A DNA stretch of 37,937 nucleotides. It comes from Rhodospirillales bacterium. Lineage in GTDB: Bacteria > Pseudomonadota > Alphaproteobacteria > Bin95. A program made the translations under genes and the position numbers. Of this stretch, positions 34,442 through 37,937 are shown in pieces (positions within the stretch are counted from its first letter, which is position 1; each line of letters opens with the position of its first letter). The notes beneath the pieces were generated by a model. That model was not told where the DNA came from, searched no databases, and saw nothing but the letters and a program-made list of their open reading frames with translations. The stretch covers positions 1 to 37,937 of the forward strand of contig VMCJ01000176.1 of the NCBI GenBank assembly GCA_008081395.1, given 5' to 3'.

Positions 34442-35508
34442 TTCTGCAACCTATCTATACCTTCAAGATGGACAGCCGGGCCGTCATTTCTTGAAAAAAT
34501 CTTACCCGCAATCACAGCATCTTTAGTGCCAATGCTAGACAGTAGGTCTAGCGCTGCATCGACTTTATCTTTTGCTGTATAGACCAAAAGGCCGGAGCCG
34601 CAGTTGAAGGTCCGGGCCATATCCCAACTCGAGATATTTCCCGATTTGGCTAGCCACGGAAAAAGCGGATCTTCTGGAAGTGCGCTGAGGTCAAATTCCA
34701 TAGCAAGAGACTTGGAGAAAGCACGGGGTGGGTTTTCAATTAACCCCCCACCTGTGATGTGTGCCATTCCATGAGCAAGACCATTCCGCGCAAGTTCTAC
34801 CGCCTCACGGGCGTATATCCTCGTTGGCTCCAGCAATGCTGCTCCCAGTTTCCTATTTGGTGCAAATGGTGCTGGGTCATCGTAGCTTAAGCCAGATCTT
34901 TCAACGATGCGGCGCACTAGAGAATACCCGTTAGAATGAATTCCGCTTGAGGGGATTGCTATAACAACGTCACCTTCTTGGACCGAGGTCCCGTCTATAA
35001 AACCGCCACGCTCTACTGCACCCACTGCAAATCCAGCAAGATCATATCGGCCGACTGGGTAAACGCCCGGCATTTCTGCGGTTTCGCCACCAATTAATGC
35101 GCAGCCTGCGAGCTTACATCCGGCAGCGATACCTTCGATGACTTCTGAAGCTTGGTCTATATCTAACTTGCCCGTTGCAAAGTAATCCAAGAAAAATAGG
35201 GGTTCTGCCCCTTGAGTTGCTAAGTCATTCACACACATCGCAACCAGATCTGTGCCGATACCAGTATGATCTCCAACTGTTTCTGCAATAAGAAGTTTTG
35301 TTCCAACCCCATCTGTTGCCGCTACTAGTATAGGATCGGAGTAGCCTGCTGCTTTAAGATCAAATGCTGCGCCAAACCCTCCTAGCGCAGCACCAGCACC
35401 TGCTCGGGCTGTTGCTTTTGCGGCTGGAGCAATCCGCGCCACGAGAGCGTCGCCTGCAGCGATGTCAACTCCAGCTTGCTTATATGCGTCATTGCTGTTC
35501 TGAGTCAT
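34438..35508 (-). CDS. purM: Phosphoribosylformylglycinamidine cyclo-ligase (AIR synthetase)
   Basis: Closes the imidazole ring of AIR with ATP in purine synthesis. The 356-residue protein begins SNDAYKQAGVDIAAGDALV, then has GGFGAAFDL, the ATP-site VAATDGVGTKLLIA and GTDLVAMCVNDLATQGAEPLFF. GGETAEMPGVY follows, and AHITGGGLIENPPR occurs later. All are PurM signatures. I chose ATG 35508, with GGA six bases upstream; an ATG two codons earlier is also possible. A TTG at 35562 would add an unrelated lead. It is first in the purM-purN unit and divergent from the DUF2066 gene (123 bp). Confidence 0.95.
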   Translation of the reverse strand: MTQNSNDAYKQAGVDIAAGDALVARIAPAAKATARAGAGAALGGFGAAFDLKAAGYSDPILVAATDGVGTKLLIAETVGDHTGIGTDLVAMCVNDLATQGAEPLFFLDYFATGKLDIDQASEVIEGIAAGCKLAGCALIGGETAEMPGVYPVGRYDLAGFAVGAVERGGFIDGTSVQEGDVVIAIPSSGIHSNGYSLVRRIVERSGLSYDDPAPFAPNRKLGAALLEPTRIYAREAVELARNGLAHGMAHITGGGLIENPPRAFSKSLAMEFDLSALPEDPLFPWLAKSGNISSWDMARTFNCGSGLLVYTAKDKVDAALDLLSSIGTKDAVIAGKIFSRNDGPAVHLEGIDRLQK

Positions 35509-35631
35509 ATTCATTCCGATTATATCTTGTCTTATAAAGAACTGCTGCCTTCCGTGAGGCAATACCCCTCGAGGCAGTTTCGCGCAACGACGGTTGTTTA
35601 CGTTTTTGTGAGATATTTTTGGGAGAAGGGT

Positions 35632-36747
35632 ATGCGATCTTTGGCTGCCGCCTTGTTTCTAGTGCTAGTGGCAAACAGCTTCATGCGCTCTGCAGAAGCG
35701 GCGGATCCATACACTGTATCTGGCATCGTTGTTGATTTGACGAGAGAAACTTCTGCGATAGCGAGGAAGGAAGCAATAGAAATTGCTCACGTTCAAGCCT
35801 TTGAACGCTTATTTAAACGCCTTTCAGTTTCTAACAAGTCGGCAGATTTTCCAGAAATTAACTATCTGATTGCTGCAGATCACACCGCTGGCTTTAAGAT
35901 CGACGACGAGGTTACATCTGAAACTCGCTACGCAGCAAAAATAACAATCTCATTTGTACCCGAACGGGTAAGCAATTTTTTTCAAGAGTACCGTATCCAA
36001 TTTACAGATAAACAAGCGCCAAGTGTCATCGTGGTTCCGGTTTTGGCATGGGCTGGTGCTTTGTCGCTATGGCAACAAAATAATCCATGGCGCACTGCTT
36101 GGACATTTCTGGATACATACGACGGCCTCACCCCGGTGATGAACCCAAAGGGTGATTTGGTGGATGTTGGATCTTTATCTCCTTATCAAGCGGTTAACCA
36201 AAATTCGCAGAGACTCAAGGCAATCTCGGCACGCTATGGCGCAGCTGGTGTATTGCTCGCTCAGGCAAATTACCGAGTTGATTTCGAAACAGGTAATCCT
36301 GTTCTTGAAGTAGCCGCAGAAGTTCTTGGAGGTGGTCCTGATTTAGGTCGTTTTAAGTATGTGAAAACTGGCGCGGCTGGTTCTTCATTGGAGGCTATGT
36401 GTAGAGAGGCGGCTTTTGCTGTTATGAATGAACTTGATGCGGTGTGGAAGCAGAAATCCTCCAGCTTAAACTCTGGAAAAAAAAGTGTCCTACTTGCTGA
36501 TTTTGAATTGAAAAGCCTTTCCGAATTTGGCGATGTGCGACTTAGATTGGATGCTTCTTCCAGTGTGACGCGACATGAGCTCGTTAGCCTCTCCAAAGAC
36601 CGAGCCCGTTTTCGTATTTACTTTGATGGCACACCTGAGGAGGTTAGGGCTAATATTGCTGAACAAAATATGGACCTTGTGCCATCCGATCCTGGTAGCC
36701 AAGTAAAGTGGGTGCTCATTGCAGCACCTAAGCGTTCAAAGAGGTAA
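35632..36747 (+). CDS. DUF2066-family exported protein
   Basis: The 371-residue protein has a clear Sec signal peptide (MRSLAAALFLVLVANSF, cleavage probably after AEA near residue 23) and so should be periplasmic. The mature part has EIAHVQAFERLFKRL, a YAAKITISFVPERVSNFFQ segment and VIVVPVLAWAGALSLW, which match the DUF2066 family. No enzymatic role is known to me. GAGAAGGG lies just upstream of this ATG; the frame is open further upstream, but that part has no signal peptide and runs into purM. It begins the DUF2066-permease-hdaA run found in many alphaproteobacteria, with 9 bases before the next gene. Confidence 0.87.
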   Translation: MRSLAAALFLVLVANSFMRSAEAADPYTVSGIVVDLTRETSAIARKEAIEIAHVQAFERLFKRLSVSNKSADFPEINYLIAADHTAGFKIDDEVTSETRYAAKITISFVPERVSNFFQEYRIQFTDKQAPSVIVVPVLAWAGALSLWQQNNPWRTAWTFLDTYDGLTPVMNPKGDLVDVGSLSPYQAVNQNSQRLKAISARYGAAGVLLAQANYRVDFETGNPVLEVAAEVLGGGPDLGRFKYVKTGAAGSSLEAMCREAAFAVMNELDAVWKQKSSSLNSGKKSVLLADFELKSLSEFGDVRLRLDASSSVTRHELVSLSKDRARFRIYFDGTPEEVRANIAEQNMDLVPSDPGSQVKWVLIAAPKRSKR

Positions 36748-36756
36748 GGTTTGCCT

Positions 36757-37878
36757 ATGGTTGCTGATGATAAACTGGAAAAAAAAGTGATGCCAGGGTG
36801 GCGAAAACTCGCTGCCTGGATACTTATTCTTTGCGGTATTGTTCTTTTTATTGGCTTATTTAGAGAAGTTTTATTGCCCTTTGTTGTTGGTTTGGCAGTG
36901 GCTTACTTTTTAGACCCCTGTGCGGATTGGTTGGAGCACAAAAAGGTCCCTCGTTGGGCAGCGGCAACCATAGTTTTGATTTCGTTCGCTTTTCTTTTTC
37001 TCATGATCATTGTTCTGGCGTTCCCGCTAGTGCAAACACAGTTCAAGGCAGCTGCTGAAGCGTTGCCGATTTATGCAGAAAAAGTTGAGGGACAGTTAGA
37101 CTCACTTCTAATTTTCGCTTCAGAAACACTGGGCGAAAATGATGTTCAAAGAATTCGTGAAGCAGTGGGAGGCCAGGTTGGAAAAGGAGTTGAGATTTTT
37201 GGAGGCTTGATCCAGAAAATTTTCAGTGGTGGCGTAGCTCTGGTTAACATCTCAACTTTTATCTTTGTCACTCCCATCGTGGCATTTTACTTGCTCAGGG
37301 ATTGGGATCGCTTAATTCGGTGGTTAGACGACCTGGTGCCTAGAAAAGCATTAACACCCGTTCGTCAGCAAGCCGCACTAATTGATAAAACATTGGCGGG
37401 ATTCGTGCGCGGTCAAGCAACTGTGTGTCTGCTTCTGGGGCTCTTTTATGGAATTGGATTAACTCTAACAGGTCTGCAGTTTGGCTTTATTGTTGGCATT
37501 ATCTCAGGAGTTTTGGCCTTTATCCCTTATGTAGGCTCAATTTTTGGTCTGGTTGCTAGCGTAGGGCTTGCGCTAATCCAATTCGACAGTAACTGGGATA
37601 TCGGAGCTGTCGCTTTAATTTTTGTTGTCGGTCAACTGCTCGAAGGCAATGTGTTGACCCCAAAGCTGGTCGGAGACCGGATCGGACTGCACCCGGTTTG
37701 GGTGATTTTTTCTCTCTTTGCTGGAGGGGCTCTCCTTGGTTTTTTGGGGATGTTACTTGCCTTACCGGTGGCCGCAGCGGTCGGAGTGCTCCTGCGTTTT
37801 GCTGTTGCAGAATATAGAAAAAGCCAGATTTATCATGGAGAGGATGATAGTCATCACGAAAGCGGAGACCCGGCTTGA
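36757..37878 (+). CDS. AI-2E/PerM family membrane permease
   Basis: The 373-residue inner-membrane protein has about eight helices. It has the family's N-terminal LPFVVGLAVAYFLDPCADWLE, a long cytosolic or periplasmic helical middle (about 85-150), and the C-terminal core. That core carries FIPYVGSIFGL and LEGNVLTPKLVGDRIGLHPVWVIFSL, strongly typical of AI-2E/PerM proteins. Members are called transporters, but few substrates are proven. ATG 36757 has AAGG seven bases upstream; a TTG two codons earlier is unlikely. Its stop overlaps the hdaA start as TTGA. Confidence 0.9.
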   Translation: MVADDKLEKKVMPGWRKLAAWILILCGIVLFIGLFREVLLPFVVGLAVAYFLDPCADWLEHKKVPRWAAATIVLISFAFLFLMIIVLAFPLVQTQFKAAAEALPIYAEKVEGQLDSLLIFASETLGENDVQRIREAVGGQVGKGVEIFGGLIQKIFSGGVALVNISTFIFVTPIVAFYLLRDWDRLIRWLDDLVPRKALTPVRQQAALIDKTLAGFVRGQATVCLLLGLFYGIGLTLTGLQFGFIVGIISGVLAFIPYVGSIFGLVASVGLALIQFDSNWDIGAVALIFVVGQLLEGNVLTPKLVGDRIGLHPVWVIFSLFAGGALLGFLGMLLALPVAAAVGVLLRFAVAEYRKSQIYHGEDDSHHESGDPA

Positions 37879-37937
37879 ACAAACAGTATCCGCTCGAGCT
37901 TCCTCATCAACCCACTTATGCAGAGGCGGATTTTCTC
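37875..37937 (+). CDS. hdaA: HdaA-like DnaA regulatory inactivator, 5' end only
   Basis: The first 21 codons reach the window end. They read NKQYPLELPHQPTYAEADFL after the start, matching the QLPLDLPxRPxxxxEDFL opening of alphaproteobacterial HdaA proteins. That segment holds the clamp-binding QxPLxL motif used to contact the DnaN sliding clamp and inactivate DnaA-ATP. The start is a TTG overlapping the permease stop, and an in-frame stop lies nine codons upstream with no ATG or GTG between them. The position after DUF2066 and PerM genes supports the call. The AAA+ part lies outside the window. Confidence 0.78.
   Translation, partial: MNKQYPLELPHQPTYAEADFL

Noticed and set aside
35476-35631. 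Longer start for the DUF2066 gene overlapping purM
   Set aside because: It would bury the signal peptide 52 residues inside the protein; the ATG at 35632 has GAGAAGGG before it.

Overview
The window looks like a chromosomal segment of an alphaproteobacterium, probably a marine or free-living relative of Rhodospirillales/SAR116-type lineages. The reasons are the gene families and their order. These include purM-purN beside a DUF2066 lipoprotein-like gene, a PerM-family permease and the start of an HdaA-like DnaA regulator. There is also a 41-residue protein resembling the alphaproteobacterial aa3-oxidase subunit IV, YajC-SecD-SecF, LptF/LptG, and a GNAT-fold protein of the YghO/BcerS-like family. 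Base composition is moderate (a little under 50% GC by eye) and even. I see no insertion sequence, phage gene, integron, CRISPR array, tRNA or rRNA, and no obviously broken gene.

Layout. 1-3723 (minus): yajC-secD-secF, with a PuuB/OrdL-like FAD oxidoreductase coupled to the end of secF and cut by the window edge. 3899-6238 (plus): a large MscS-family channel. 6379-13332 (minus): a tightly packed seven-gene catabolic operon (Ldh-family dehydrogenase, alpha/beta hydrolase, LLM flavin oxidoreductase, acyl-CoA-dehydrogenase-fold flavoenzyme, beta-hydroxyacid dehydrogenase, glyoxalase I, UxaA-family dehydratase) with no regulator or transporter. 13477-17691 (minus): dnaE and a glutathione transferase-like gene. 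17766-24183: a divergent lipid locus. lptF-lptG-lipid kinase-Tam41-like nucleotidyltransferase run leftward, all joined by 4-nt stop/start overlaps. A BcerS-like acyltransferase and a MobA-like NTP transferase run rightward. 24170-26312: a small unknown gene, a DUF2889 gene and an FAD monooxygenase. 26298-28000: a histidine phosphatase divergent from cobT. 28020-30646 (minus): trpS and murJ. 30969-33543 (plus): rpsD, ndk and a chromate transporter. 33635-35508 (minus): purM-purN and the tiny oxidase-subunit-like gene. 35632 to the end (plus): DUF2066 protein, PerM-family permease and hdaA start.

How the genes work together. Most of the window is housekeeping: protein export, replication, purine and cobalamin synthesis, translation and lipid II flipping. 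Two regions stand out. The first is the divergent lipid locus. It places a lipid kinase next to a CDP-lipid-synthase-like enzyme and YjgP/YjgQ-type export permeases, opposite a protein of the bacterial ceramide-synthase family. I propose it makes, activates and exports an anionic (sphingo)lipid, but this is inference from families and gene order. The second is the seven-gene catabolic operon, whose enzyme set does not match a pathway I recognise.

Start sites were chosen from visible Shine-Dalgarno sequences and family alignment remembered from general knowledge. No database search was run.
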